Shown here one piece after another: positions 24,526 through 32,817 of a DNA stretch of 35,200 bases. Location: assembly GCF_003339505.1 (NCBI RefSeq), contig NZ_QPIW01000045.1, forward strand, positions 1 through 35,200. The letters are read 5' to 3'. Numbering within the stretch: position 1 is the first letter of the stretch; each line of letters starts with the position of its first letter. The notes beneath the pieces were generated by a model that saw only the letters and a program-made list of their open reading frames with translations, was not told the origin of the DNA and did no database searches. The position numbers and the translations under genes were made by a program. This DNA comes from Runella aurantiaca (GTDB lineage: Bacteria; Bacteroidota; Bacteroidia; Cytophagales; Spirosomataceae).

Positions 24526-26014
24526 ACAAAGGCTCTGTAACTTGCCGCCAAGCTCCCTCAAAAAGTTCTACTTTAATTCCCTTCACCTTCTGTACCCATT
24601 CCACAAAAAGACTTTCCATGGTTTCGCCTCTTTGAGTGGTCAATACAGCCCCCAAGCCCCGACGCAGCTCATCGGCTTTCAAGGTTTGGTCGGGGTTGTA
24701 GTACATAAATTTAAGAGAAGGTGTGTCGGCTATAAGTTGCTGTATGTGTGATACATAGGCATTCTTTTGTTCGTTGTCGGCCGATGCGCCCACGTCAATA
24801 AGGTGCTGATTGTAGACGTATACAAAGTCAATCTCGTACCATTGTTTGATTTGCTTATTGAGTTGCTGGGCCTGCCGGTTCAGAGCAGCTTGAGCTCCTT
24901 TGGTTTTGGCCTTGTTTTCCTTAGCTGCCAGTCCAACTCCTATGTTATTTTTCAACCCGTAGACGATGTAGGAATAAATGCTTTTGATGGTAATGTTCTT
25001 AGCTTTTTCCTGTTTGGCAAAAAGCAACACCTCCAACACGCGTACACGATCAGCTTGAATGCCTTCCAAATAAATACCGATTTCATTGTCTTCTGCTTCG
25101 GGTTCAAAGATTCGGAACAACTCAAAGATTCGTTTATCAATCGCCGAAACTTCTACTATTTCTTGGGGAACGGTTTCAATCTTAATCGCAGGTACAGATA
25201 CCGACTTGGTAGGTTGCAGCCTTTTTACTGGCTCTGCCTTGCCGATTTCCAACTCTCGTTTTTCTCGAAATTTATTCCAGGTCTCTTTGTTCTCACGGAT
25301 GAAAAAACGGATTTTCACTACCTCACTCTTGGTATTGCCAGGTATGGCCCTGATTTCCTGGTACTCGAAGGTAATATCACATTTTTCGCTCAGTTCTTTC
25401 TTCGCAGATTCAATAATCCGTTTTTTGAAGTACCTGTACTCGGTGTATTCGTTGGGCTCGACCTCAACCAAAGCGCGCAAATCCGTGACGCTTATCTCCA
25501 CCTGACCTTTACGCTTCCACGATTTGAGGAACAGATAAAGCTTGATAGAATATTTACTCTTTAGTACCCTTGTATTGAGAATGTGATAATAGAAAAACTC
25601 ACCCTCTGCAATTTCTAAAAAATAGGGCTTTAGCTTATCTGAAATTTCAATTTCGACGAAACCAAAGCCTGAAGCATCAATTTTGTAATCGGCACTTGAA
25701 AACAACTGAACTTTCAAATAGTCCAACCTCCCTTTTTTGGTGGTGCGCTGAATCCTCAAGGGGATTTCAGTCATTTGGTCTATCTCTTTGGCTATGTATT
25801 CGTAGTTGTTGGTTTCGGCACCGACATTTTTTAGAAACTCTTTGATGTAGAGTCTCATGGTCCGGAGCTCCTGATTGGACTTAAAAAAAGCAATGGCCTC
25901 AAACAACACCTTGGTCTGCATGACAGACAGCCCAAATCGAGCATTGGCAATGGGATTTTTGAGAATAACTAAATTATCATCCTTAAAGGGCTCAAGCAGG
26001 CGGTCATCGGTCAT
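24521..26014 (-). CDS. Plasmid replication initiator, Rep_3 (RepB-type) family
   Basis: A 497-residue initiator from ATG 26014 (MTDDRLLEPFKDDNLV). The frame extends 19 codons upstream, but that extension (MSRFCFFYSFVHHYP..) is atypical and approaches the iterons, so I reject it. The first ~260 residues carry the paired winged helices of Rep_3: ILKNPIANARFGLSVMQTKV, then IEISDKLKPYFLEI and VLKSKYSIKLYLFLKSWKRK, then KKRIIESAKKELSEKCDITF. The C-terminal half (~240 residues) is longer than in minimal initiators and carries no motif I recognise. Five 22-bp iterons lie 70-180 bp upstream. It should bind them to open the origin and autoregulate through the inverted half-sites. Confidence 0.92.
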   Translation of the reverse strand: MTDDRLLEPFKDDNLVILKNPIANARFGLSVMQTKVLFEAIAFFKSNQELRTMRLYIKEFLKNVGAETNNYEYIAKEIDQMTEIPLRIQRTTKKGRLDYLKVQLFSSADYKIDASGFGFVEIEISDKLKPYFLEIAEGEFFYYHILNTRVLKSKYSIKLYLFLKSWKRKGQVEISVTDLRALVEVEPNEYTEYRYFKKRIIESAKKELSEKCDITFEYQEIRAIPGNTKSEVVKIRFFIRENKETWNKFREKRELEIGKAEPVKRLQPTKSVSVPAIKIETVPQEIVEVSAIDKRIFELFRIFEPEAEDNEIGIYLEGIQADRVRVLEVLLFAKQEKAKNITIKSIYSYIVYGLKNNIGVGLAAKENKAKTKGAQAALNRQAQQLNKQIKQWYEIDFVYVYNQHLIDVGASADNEQKNAYVSHIQQLIADTPSLKFMYYNPDQTLKADELRRGLGAVLTTQRGETMESLFVEWVQKVKGIKVELFEGAWRQVTEPLF

Positions 26015-26060
26015 CGGAATGAAAAAAGGGTAGTGATGTACAAAACTATAAAAAAAACAA

Positions 26061-26202
26061 AAGCGGGACAAATATTATTTTGCGTCCCGTTTGCTTCCCA
26101 AATCTGTCCCGTTTGCTTCCCAAATCTGTCCCGTTTGCTTCCCAAATCTGTCCCGTTTGCTTCCCAAATCTGTCCCGTTTGCTTCCCAAATCTGTCCCGC
26201 TT
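26061..26202. repeat. Origin iterons: five perfect 22-bp tandem repeats with inverted flanking half-sites
   Basis: The unit gtcccgtttgcttcccaaat plus ct repeats exactly five times with no spacer (26084-26193), and a sixth starts (gtcccgctt, 26194-26202). An inverted copy, aagcgggac (26061-26069), sits on the rep-proximal side. Twenty-two bases is two helical turns, as in classical iterons for Rep_3 initiators; the inverted half-site is in place to serve as the rep operator. Tandem units without spacers exclude a CRISPR array. Confidence 0.9.
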
Positions 26203-26345
26203 TATCGCTATAAAAATTTGGTTTTCAGCTAGTTACGCCCCCTTACAAACTATTACAAACTTTTTACAAACTTTTAATCCAAATTTCACACAAAGAAAAA
26301 ACAAATTTTTTTGTGTGTGTTTTTTTGAAAATATAGGTCAAATCT
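26203..26345. other. AT-rich segment next to the iterons (candidate DNA-unwinding element)
   Basis: Beyond the iterons the DNA becomes very AT-rich and carries ttacaaact three times at 26243, 26253 and 26264 (10-11 bp spacing), then long A and T runs. This fits the melting region of an iteron origin. I see no clear DnaA box (TTATNCACA). Function inferred. Confidence 0.5.
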
Positions 26346-27336
26346 GACCCCAAAAATCATTTTTGCGTAATTCGTTTCTTTGGAGGAAAAAGAGACTTGT
26401 AAGGGCAAGGAAATTTTAATTTTATTGATAGTGCTTTTGTAACGTTATTAATTCGTTATTATGCCTTATTTGTACTTTGCAAACTATAACAACAATAAAA
26501 CCCTTCACACAAACAACCGTTTGATAACTAACTTGCTTTTTTTCGGTAGAATTCACTCCCTTTCTCGTCTTAATAAAAAATCAAACTTAGTCTACGCTAA
26601 ATAACGGTTAGACTTTATACCCAAAACTTATCACCCAAAAAGCACGATGCCTAAAGATTTAACACAACTGCAAATCATCGGTGTTTTAAACTTAATTTTG
26701 GCAAAATTGGCATTAAAAAATGACATTTTAGCAGAAAATCACAGTGTACCATTCTCAATACACCCACCAAAGCCCAAAGAAGCCCATTTTTAGCCTCGTA
26801 CAGCAACTTAATTACCCCTTGATGCACGTGGTGTCATCCAGTAAACAAACAACCTCAGAATCTAAATAAAAGCCATATTTTAAAGTCGTTACTAAACATG
26901 CACTCAACGGTAGAATCTTCCACCAGACTTTGGGAGCTTTTATTTGCATTGACAATCAGGAAAACAACGTAAAATTGTAACTTCGGGCAAAGTCCCTTTT
27001 TTTGAATGATTCGCCTTTGAAATTGATTCCCAACGTATGAATATTGCCCAACTCGACCACAAAAACGCTCATGCTCTCGACATACCCCTGTGCGAGTTCC
27101 CCAAATATTTCGATTTCTTTCTGCCGTAGGCTGGGCGGTCGCCCATTTGAGAGCGACGAGCAGCGGCAGGAATACCTTTTTTTAACACTACGAGCAGATG
27201 ATCGCCTAAGAATAAACCCGCGGTACGGTGTTTGAGTCCGAGAGCAAAGCCAAAAAGAAGAAAAAATGAGGGCAAATTGGTCAACAGCCTGTTGCCCAAT
27301 GTAAAGGGAGAAAAAAATGTTTTATGAACTCGAAAG
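26346..27336. other. Gene-poor region between the origin and the DUF1016 gene
   Basis: About 1 kb with little coding potential. It holds a TGTACTTTG promoter-like box (26471-26479), a 48-codon ORF (26647-26793) and a 30-codon frame at 27037-27129 (MNIAQLDHKNAHALDIPLCE..). It also has a short inverted repeat tgggcg/cgccca near 27132-27145 and a 23-bp near-copy (27277-27299) of a palindrome inside the next gene. It looks like decayed accessory DNA. Confidence 0.45.
26647..26793 (+). CDS. Possible 48-residue small protein
   Basis: ATG 26647 to TAG 26791-26793. It begins MPKDLTQLQIIGVLNLILAK, a plausible amphipathic helix, and ends in a Pro/Lys-rich tail (SIHPPKPKEAHF). A promoter-like TGTACTTTG box lies 168 bp upstream. 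No relatives recognised. It could be chance; the sensible composition and the otherwise empty surroundings are the only support. Confidence 0.25.
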   Translation: MPKDLTQLQIIGVLNLILAKLALKNDILAENHSVPFSIHPPKPKEAHF

Positions 27337-28362
27337 ATGCAGCGTATGGAAATGATATTGGATGATGAATACAAAGAATGGCTCTTGGGTCTGAAATCAA
27401 AAATCAGGTCAATGCAGTTGAAAGCGGTCGTTGCAGTCAACAGTGCGCTGATTGAATTTTATTGGGAAATGGGCCGAATGATAACGGAGAAACAGTCCCA
27501 AACAAAATGGGGAGATAAGTTAATTGACCAAGTGGCAAGAGATTTAAAAACAGAGTTTCCAGGCATGGCTGGCTTGTCAAATTCAAACCTTAAATACTGT
27601 AAACGGTTCTATACTTTCTATCAATCCTCATTTGGTCAACAGCCTGTTGACCAAATTCCGTGGGGACATAACATTTTGATTTTCACCAAGTCACGTGACA
27701 TAGATGAAGCGGATTTTTACATCCAAAAAACCATTGAAAACGGTTGGAGCCGTGATGTACTCGGAATGCAACTCAAGAGTAATCTGTACGAACGGCAGGG
27801 CAAAGCCATCACCAATTTCAAAGACACGCTGCCCAATCCTATGTCAGACTTAGCCACTCAGTTGCTCAAAGACCCGTACAATTTTGATTTTTTGGCCATG
27901 ACCGAAAATTACAAAGAGCGGGAACTGGAAAATGCCCTGATTGATAATGTAACCAAGTTTTTGCTCGAACTGGGTACTGGTTTTGCCTACGTGGGCAAGC
28001 AGGTGCCGATGCAGGTAGGTGATCAGGAATATTTTATCGATTTGTTGTTTTATCACCTCAAACTGCGGGCGTATGTAGTCATAGAACTGAAAGTAACCGA
28101 CTTTATTCCCGAATACGCAGGCAAACTCAGTTTTTATCTGTCGGTAGCCAACGATATTTTACGCCATCCGACCGACAACCCAACGATAGGACTGTTGATT
28201 TGTAAAAACAAAAACAACGTGATTGCGGAATATTCCCTGAAAAACATCAATCAGCCCATTGGTGTGACGGAATATCAATTGACCCGCCTTTTTCCCGAAG
28301 AGTTCAAAAGCAGTTTGCCCACCATCGAAGAAATCGAAACCGAGCTTAAAAACAGTAAGTAA
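27337..28362 (+). CDS. DUF1016/YhcG-type PD-(D/E)XK nuclease
   Basis: A 341-residue protein. The N-terminal DUF1016 domain (~10-150) has SKIRSMQLKAVVAVNSALIE, FYWEMGRMI, FPGMAGLSNSNLKYCKRFYT and IPWGHNILIFTKSRD. The C-terminal nuclease domain (~170-320) has EYFIDLLFYH with Asp235, and VVIELKV with Glu250 and Lys252, the PD-(D/E)XK catalytic set. Relatives are found in accessory DNA, often near restriction or defence genes. The frame opens at 27337; ATGs at 27346 and 27352 (MILDDEYKEW) are also possible, and family alignments favour the later ones. It is followed after 1 bp by a broken helicase gene. Confidence 0.9.
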   Translation: MQRMEMILDDEYKEWLLGLKSKIRSMQLKAVVAVNSALIEFYWEMGRMITEKQSQTKWGDKLIDQVARDLKTEFPGMAGLSNSNLKYCKRFYTFYQSSFGQQPVDQIPWGHNILIFTKSRDIDEADFYIQKTIENGWSRDVLGMQLKSNLYERQGKAITNFKDTLPNPMSDLATQLLKDPYNFDFLAMTENYKERELENALIDNVTKFLLELGTGFAYVGKQVPMQVGDQEYFIDLLFYHLKLRAYVVIELKVTDFIPEYAGKLSFYLSVANDILRHPTDNPTIGLLICKNKNNVIAEYSLKNINQPIGVTEYQLTRLFPEEFKSSLPTIEEIETELKNSK

Positions 28363-28363
28363 A

Positions 28364-28676
28364 ATGCCCGATTTAGTCCACGTCAGTTATGCCCAAACGG
28401 GTCAAAGTTCCCGCACTAATCCACTGGGAATGCGCGAAATGCAGGAAAAAGCCTATCAGGCCCGCGATGCCCGCTTCTTGCTGCTCAAAGCGCCGCTGGC
28501 CTTGGGAAAGTCCCGGGCGCTGATGTTTATTGCGTTGGACAAACTGTTGCACGCCCCGGGAATGGTTTATTGCGCCGCTGTCCATCATAGAGCAAGCCAT
28601 ACAATTGATTCGGACGGGTGAGGTGGTAAAGTACCATTATGATGCGGTGGGTGAGAGCATTGTGGTGAGGGGGTAG
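28364..28676 (+). pseudogene. Internally deleted, frameshifted DEAD/DEAH-type helicase fragment
   Basis: The first ~70 codons read MREMQEKAYQARDARFLLLK then APLALGKSRALMFIALDKLL, the start and Walker A region (here APLALGKS) of superfamily 2 helicases. The frame then breaks and closes at 28621. A second frame from ~28581 (IIEQAIQLIRTGEVVKYHYD, then AVGESIVVRG, stop 28674-28676) looks like the C-terminal end of a larger protein. The normal middle part is missing. It begins 1 bp after the DUF1016 stop, so the two were probably an operon. Confidence 0.65.
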
Positions 28677-29085
28677 GAGATGAACCAGTCCCCAGAATAG
28701 TTTTAGTACCATTTTAAGTTCAGTAAAATAGTAAGAACGGTCAGAAATGTTCCGAAAAAAGCTAGGGTTTGAAGCCCCTAAGCGTTTTAGTGAAGGGTCT
28801 CGATAACTGTTTTAGCTATCTAAAACTTTCAGAATCAATTAAAACACTATCACTTTCATTATTAACACTGTAAAAAACAACGCGAATCTTACCTATAAAG
28901 ATGCAGATTTAGGCATATCTGAATCAACCATTTGGCACGAATAGCTAGTAAAATAAAATAAGATTATATAAATACGCAAGCTGATGCAAAATTCACCATT
29001 AATAACTCAAATTGAGCACTTTAAAATAAAAAACACGAAATTTTTCTCAATTTTTCAATAGTTTGACACTGCAAAATCACAAGAA
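28677..29085. other. Non-coding stretch before the RteC-like gene
   Basis: About 400 bp without a convincing gene. A short frame ending at ~28944 (YKDADLGISESTIWHE) resembles half a helix-turn-helix but is too short to call. A TAGTTTG box (29059-29065) about 20 bp before the next ATG is a weak promoter candidate. Confidence 0.4.
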
Positions 29086-30024
29086 ATGAATATGACCCAA
29101 GAAGAAATAAAGGAACTCGTTAGCATTATGCGTCGAGAATCACCCGATGAAGTCAATCAGATACTACATGAGATTGACCAAACAAGGGAGTCAAAAAAGA
29201 GATATTTATTGGAGAAGAAAGTCATAGATGTGCTGCTTGAGATGGGAGAAAGTATTGCCGAGAAATATAGACTGAATAATACGGTCAAAATGAGAGCCCT
29301 GAGGGCTGAACTGGAGCAGGCTCAAAAACTGGATTTGTCCGAAATGGCGGTCATTGAAACGGCTTTACACGAATCAAATAAAGTAATTCAAAATCAGTCC
29401 TTGCGAAAACTATACAGTGTATGTCAGGAAATGTATGTTGATTTTTTTGATCAGCTGGAAATGTATCTGGACTTACTGGGAGAGCCATTAGAGGATGAAT
29501 CTGCCCATCCTTTACAGCCTTACAGCCTACAATTGTTACCCGCTGAGAAAAAAAGATTGATTGACTCGGTTGAGTACCTTGAAAATTTAGCGCGGAGAGG
29601 GGAAAAGTTAGGGAAGAAATTGCAGCAGTTTATCATTGCAAAAGCGCCCGGAGCCATCGAATATCATTATGAGTTGTTGTATATTAATTCACTGATTGAG
29701 TTAAAAAAAGCAGCAATTGACCAGTTAAACAAAACCCAATCAATTCAGGTAACTAATAATAGTCTTGAAAAGATTGAGTGGCGAGGTACACAAAAGGAAT
29801 TGGCTGAATTGTTCATTGAACTTAAACGTAAGAAATTTATAAATCAAATACCAACTAAACTGATTAAAGCTTATTTTACTCAGTCAAATAGTATTGAACA
29901 ACCCCTCTCGCCATGTACCGACAAAAAAACAAAGATAGACATGTATGATAAATTGTATTCAGAAGAATACGAACCCCACTTTGAAAACATAAAGAGCAAC
30001 ACTAAGAATCAGCAAGTTAAGTAG
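29086..30024 (+). CDS. Helical protein with an RteC-like C terminus
   Basis: A 312-residue, highly charged and largely helical protein with no signal peptide or membrane segment. The first ~110 residues suggest coiled coil (RESKKRYLLEKKVIDVLLEM; MRALRAELEQAQKL). The C-terminal ~80 residues (IEWRGTQKELAELFIELKRK, then ..MYDKLYSEEYEPHFENIKSN) resemble the domain found at the end of RteC and many Bacteroidota mobile-element proteins, which carry a W.G...ELA.LF..L motif. RteC regulates conjugative transposons, but most proteins with this tail are uncharacterised. It stands alone between two gene-poor stretches. Confidence 0.65.
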   Translation: MNMTQEEIKELVSIMRRESPDEVNQILHEIDQTRESKKRYLLEKKVIDVLLEMGESIAEKYRLNNTVKMRALRAELEQAQKLDLSEMAVIETALHESNKVIQNQSLRKLYSVCQEMYVDFFDQLEMYLDLLGEPLEDESAHPLQPYSLQLLPAEKKRLIDSVEYLENLARRGEKLGKKLQQFIIAKAPGAIEYHYELLYINSLIELKKAAIDQLNKTQSIQVTNNSLEKIEWRGTQKELAELFIELKRKKFINQIPTKLIKAYFTQSNSIEQPLSPCTDKKTKIDMYDKLYSEEYEPHFENIKSNTKNQQVK

Positions 30025-30360
30025 TACGAAATACGCCGTATGGGTTTTCGTATCACTTGCTGTTTTTTTATAATCCAACTTTGGCATGTCAAAAATAAAA
30101 AACAAAGACATGACAAAGACCATCATGGTAGCCTTCTCCAAGCATGAGTTCAGGGAACTCACAAAAGGCCCACGCCAAAGCCAACCACACACCGTCCCCG
30201 AACGATGCCCGCCGGCCACTGCCAGGTATCCAACCGGTATTGCGGTTCTCATCAAAACGATTTATCGTCATGCGCATCATGATGATCACAGGCAGAATTC
30301 TCGCGGTTATTTTTTGACCATTGACTTAGGCGTTTGTTCATCTTCTAAACGGTTAAGTCA
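30025..30360. other. Stretch with a doubtful ORF and shifted base composition
   Basis: A 92-codon frame (30086-30364) begins MSKIKNKDMTKTIMVAFSKH then EFRELT, which recalls the start of short Bacteroidota HTH/excisionase-like proteins. The rest (KGPRQSQPHTVPERCPPATA..) is unlike any protein and more GC-rich than its surroundings. It may be a truncated HTH gene joined to foreign DNA. The frame runs 4 bp into the next gene's start. Confidence 0.3.
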
Positions 30361-31743
30361 ATGAATCAAGATGCAACGACTTTGTCGGCAGGGCAGATAA
30401 GCCCCACCGATCTGGAGACTGAATTGAATTCATTTCAGCGACCCAAACTGACCGACGCGGTGGCTATTCCTGATTCCGTGTATGAAAAACTGCCGCCTTA
30501 TTTGGCAAGCGCCTGCAACATTTTCCAAAACAGGACGGAAAGGGATGTTTTTCTCATCGCCACTTTAGGGGTTATCAGCGGGTGTTTACCCAATGTTTAC
30601 GGCCTTTACGACAACTCCAAAGTAGGCGCAAATTTGTATCTGTTTATCTCCGCCCCGCCCGCTGCGGGCAAAGGCCCGATGAAGTGGGCCAAACAACTGG
30701 CCGCTGGTATTCACCGGAACCTCAGGTTGCAGACGGCCAATGAGCTGGAGGCGTTTAAACAAGACGAACGGGAGTACCAAAAAGCCATGAAAAACAAGGA
30801 AGAAGAGCCGCCTGAAAAGCCTTCGCCTCCCGTTAATAAGATGCTTTTTATTCCCGCCAACAGCAGCGCGGCTGTCGTACTGAAGGCATTGAACGACAAT
30901 CAGGAGCGGGGTATGATGTTTGAGAGCGAAGCCGATACGCTTTCTGCCACGCTCAATCAGGATTGGGGCAATTACTCCGATATGCTCCGTAAAGCATTTC
31001 ACCACGAAGCCATTTCACAACTCCGCAAAACCAACGATGAATTCAGTGAAATGGAGCACCCTTTTCTTTCCGTGATTTTATCTGGCACCCCCGCCCAAGT
31101 CAGAAAACTGATTCCCAACACGGAGAATGGTCTTTTTTCCCGCTTTTGCTTTTATTCCTTCGAGTACGAATTAAGTTGGAAATCTGTTTTTGCCAAAACT
31201 TCGCACGGCTCCTACGATGACAAAGTGGATGAATACGCTTTGGACTTGCTGATGCTGTACGATAACCTTCAGACACGTACGCAAAACCCTCTGCTTTTCG
31301 GTCTGACAGCCGCTCAGGAGGCGCTTTTCAACCAAACTTTTGAACGCTGGCAGCTAGAATTAGTGGATGAAATAGGGGATAACCTGATTGCTTCCATCCG
31401 TCGATTGGGGCTGATTACGTTTCGGATCGCTATGATTCTTACCATGATTCGGAATAAAAATGATCAACTCGGCAAATCGGAAGTGATTTGTCAAGATGAT
31501 GACTTTATGACTGCCCTTACTCTTTCAGAAGTCCTGATTGGTCATGCCGTAAAGATGTATCATGCCTTGGCAAAGAAGCCCTCCGTTCTCAGTAGTCAGG
31601 AAATCAAAGCCGCGAAAATCAGGGAAGCCATCCAAATGACTCAAAATGGTAAAAAAACGCGTGAGATTGCGGAATTGCTTTTAGGCGATAAAGGCAAACA
31701 TAAAACCATCAGCAACTGGTTAAACAATAACCCAAGTGTGTAA
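30361..31743 (+). CDS. DUF3987-family plasmid ATPase/helicase-like protein
   Basis: A 460-residue protein of the DUF3987 (YfjI-like) group found on plasmids and phages. It has a P-loop APPAAGKGPMKWAK (~98-111), a Walker B-like region MMFESEADTLSATLNQDWGN and the sensor-like segment FLSVILSGTPAQVRKLIPNT. After it comes FSRFCFYSFEYELSW. The C terminus has a helix-turn-helix (KIREAIQMTQNGKKTREIAE). It heads a three-gene run with the zinc-finger/Toprim and RHH membrane proteins. It likely works in plasmid replication or DNA processing; the exact role is not established for the family. ATG 30361 lies directly at the end of the preceding doubtful ORF. Confidence 0.85.
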   Translation: MNQDATTLSAGQISPTDLETELNSFQRPKLTDAVAIPDSVYEKLPPYLASACNIFQNRTERDVFLIATLGVISGCLPNVYGLYDNSKVGANLYLFISAPPAAGKGPMKWAKQLAAGIHRNLRLQTANELEAFKQDEREYQKAMKNKEEEPPEKPSPPVNKMLFIPANSSAAVVLKALNDNQERGMMFESEADTLSATLNQDWGNYSDMLRKAFHHEAISQLRKTNDEFSEMEHPFLSVILSGTPAQVRKLIPNTENGLFSRFCFYSFEYELSWKSVFAKTSHGSYDDKVDEYALDLLMLYDNLQTRTQNPLLFGLTAAQEALFNQTFERWQLELVDEIGDNLIASIRRLGLITFRIAMILTMIRNKNDQLGKSEVICQDDDFMTALTLSEVLIGHAVKMYHALAKKPSVLSSQEIKAAKIREAIQMTQNGKKTREIAELLLGDKGKHKTISNWLNNNPSV

Positions 31744-31787
31744 AAACATAGCCGTGTAAAAAATTACACACCCTACCAATTACACAC
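31736..31787. promoter_or_regulatory. Clustered GTGTAA/TTACAC inverted half-sites
   Basis: gtgtgtaa (31736-31743), gtgtaa (31754-31759), ttacac (31764-31769) and ttacacac (31780-31787) form nested inverted repeats in the 64-bp gap between the DUF3987 and Toprim genes. This is a good operator layout or a complex hairpin. The RHH protein encoded downstream is a possible ligand; that is inference. Confidence 0.4.
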
Positions 31788-31807
31788 TTTACCCATTTCA
31801 TTCAATC

Positions 31808-32797
31808 ATGAATTACTATCGTTTTCATTTGGACAACACGCGTCCAAACAGGCTATTCACTTGCCCAAGCTGTAACCATAAGACCCTCAAACGCTATGTA
31901 GACGAGGAAAATAATCAATATCTACCTCAGGACGTAGGAAGGTGCAATCGGGAAGTCAATTGTGGGTATCATTTTACACCCAAACACTATTTTTCCGATC
32001 ATTTCGCCCTCCCAGAGCGGCCTCCCAATGCCATTTTACCGCTTCCTCGAAAACCGCCCGCACAAACGTTTATTGACAAGGGTTTAATGCAAAGAACGCT
32101 TTCGGCCAACGCGAACAATCACTTTAAAAGTTACCTAAAGACGCTTTTCGGGCCCGAACCCGCAGGTTACTTAGCGGAAAAGTTTCTGATCGGTACTTCT
32201 AAACACTGGCCTGGGGCGGTCATCTTTTGGCAAATCAATGTCAGGGGACAAATTCATGCGGGAAAGGTGATGCTGTACGATGCCTCCTCGGGAAAAAGGG
32301 TTAAAAAGCCGTACGACCATATCCAGTGGGTACATGCCCTTCAGAAATGGCCCGATTTTAAGCTGCACCAATGCTTTTTTGGCCTGCATCAATTGGCAAA
32401 TGTACCTACAAGTCAACCCATAGCGGTCGTTGAAAGTGAAAAAACGGCCATTTTAATGACCCTCATCTTTCCTAAATACGTGTGGTTGGCCTCGGGGGGC
32501 ATGGGACTTCAGGAAGACAAATTTGAGCCTTTGGCAAAACGGAAGATTATTCTGTTCCCAGATGCGGGTATTGATAGAGGGCAGGGCACTCCCTATGAAA
32601 AATGGCTGCTGAAAGCCGAAGTTTTACAGAAAGCGGATTATGATGTCAGTGTTTCTACGCTGGTAGAAAAGGCCGCGACGGGAACCCAACGCCAACAGGG
32701 ATTTGATTTGGCGGATTATCTCATTCAACAAGACCCTGATTTCGGTTGGGCACTGACTGAAAATGACTATCCTGTTTTTTGGAACACTAATTTTTAA
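31808..32797 (+). CDS. Zinc-finger plus Toprim primase-like protein (DUF6371 type)
   Basis: A 329-residue protein. The N-terminal zinc finger has Cys19, Cys22, Cys46 and Cys52 (FTCPSCNHKTLK ... GRCNREVNCGYHF), as in Bacteroidota plasmid and transposon primase-like proteins. The C-terminal Toprim-like domain has the acidic motif IAVVESEKTAIL (Glu ~209), WLASGGMGL, and IILFPDAGID (Asp ~252). The family is commonly paired with DUF3987 proteins on plasmids and is presumed to take part in priming or replication. The reaction is inferred from the fold only. Confidence 0.82.
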   Translation: MNYYRFHLDNTRPNRLFTCPSCNHKTLKRYVDEENNQYLPQDVGRCNREVNCGYHFTPKHYFSDHFALPERPPNAILPLPRKPPAQTFIDKGLMQRTLSANANNHFKSYLKTLFGPEPAGYLAEKFLIGTSKHWPGAVIFWQINVRGQIHAGKVMLYDASSGKRVKKPYDHIQWVHALQKWPDFKLHQCFFGLHQLANVPTSQPIAVVESEKTAILMTLIFPKYVWLASGGMGLQEDKFEPLAKRKIILFPDAGIDRGQGTPYEKWLLKAEVLQKADYDVSVSTLVEKAATGTQRQQGFDLADYLIQQDPDFGWALTENDYPVFWNTNF

Positions 32798-32817
32798 CCA
32801 ATAAATGTAACACAACC

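Noticed and set aside
24767-25564. 265-codon plus-strand ORF opposite rep
   Set aside because: Antisense to the well-supported replication initiator; composition (Phe/Leu-rich) is that of a shadow frame.
25958-26071. Upstream start (26071) for the rep gene
   Set aside because: The 19-codon extension is hydrophobic and aromatic, unlike Rep_3 N termini, and ATG 26014 begins the typical sequence.
26084-26193. Tandem repeats as a CRISPR array
   Set aside because: Units are 22 bp, identical and directly abutting with no spacers; they adjoin a Rep_3 gene, so they are iterons.
26033-26347. 104-codon plus-strand ORF across the iterons
   Set aside because: Its sequence is a translation of the tandem 22-bp repeats (CFPNLSR/PKSVPFASQI patterns) and AT-rich DNA; no real protein character.
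26827-26837. gtggtgtcat near 26830 as a copy of the hairpin arm at 23371
   Set aside because: Only ten bases match, with no inverted partner; chance is sufficient.
30586-31005. 139-codon minus-strand ORF inside the DUF3987 gene
   Set aside because: Shadow of a recognised coding sequence; no recognisable domain.
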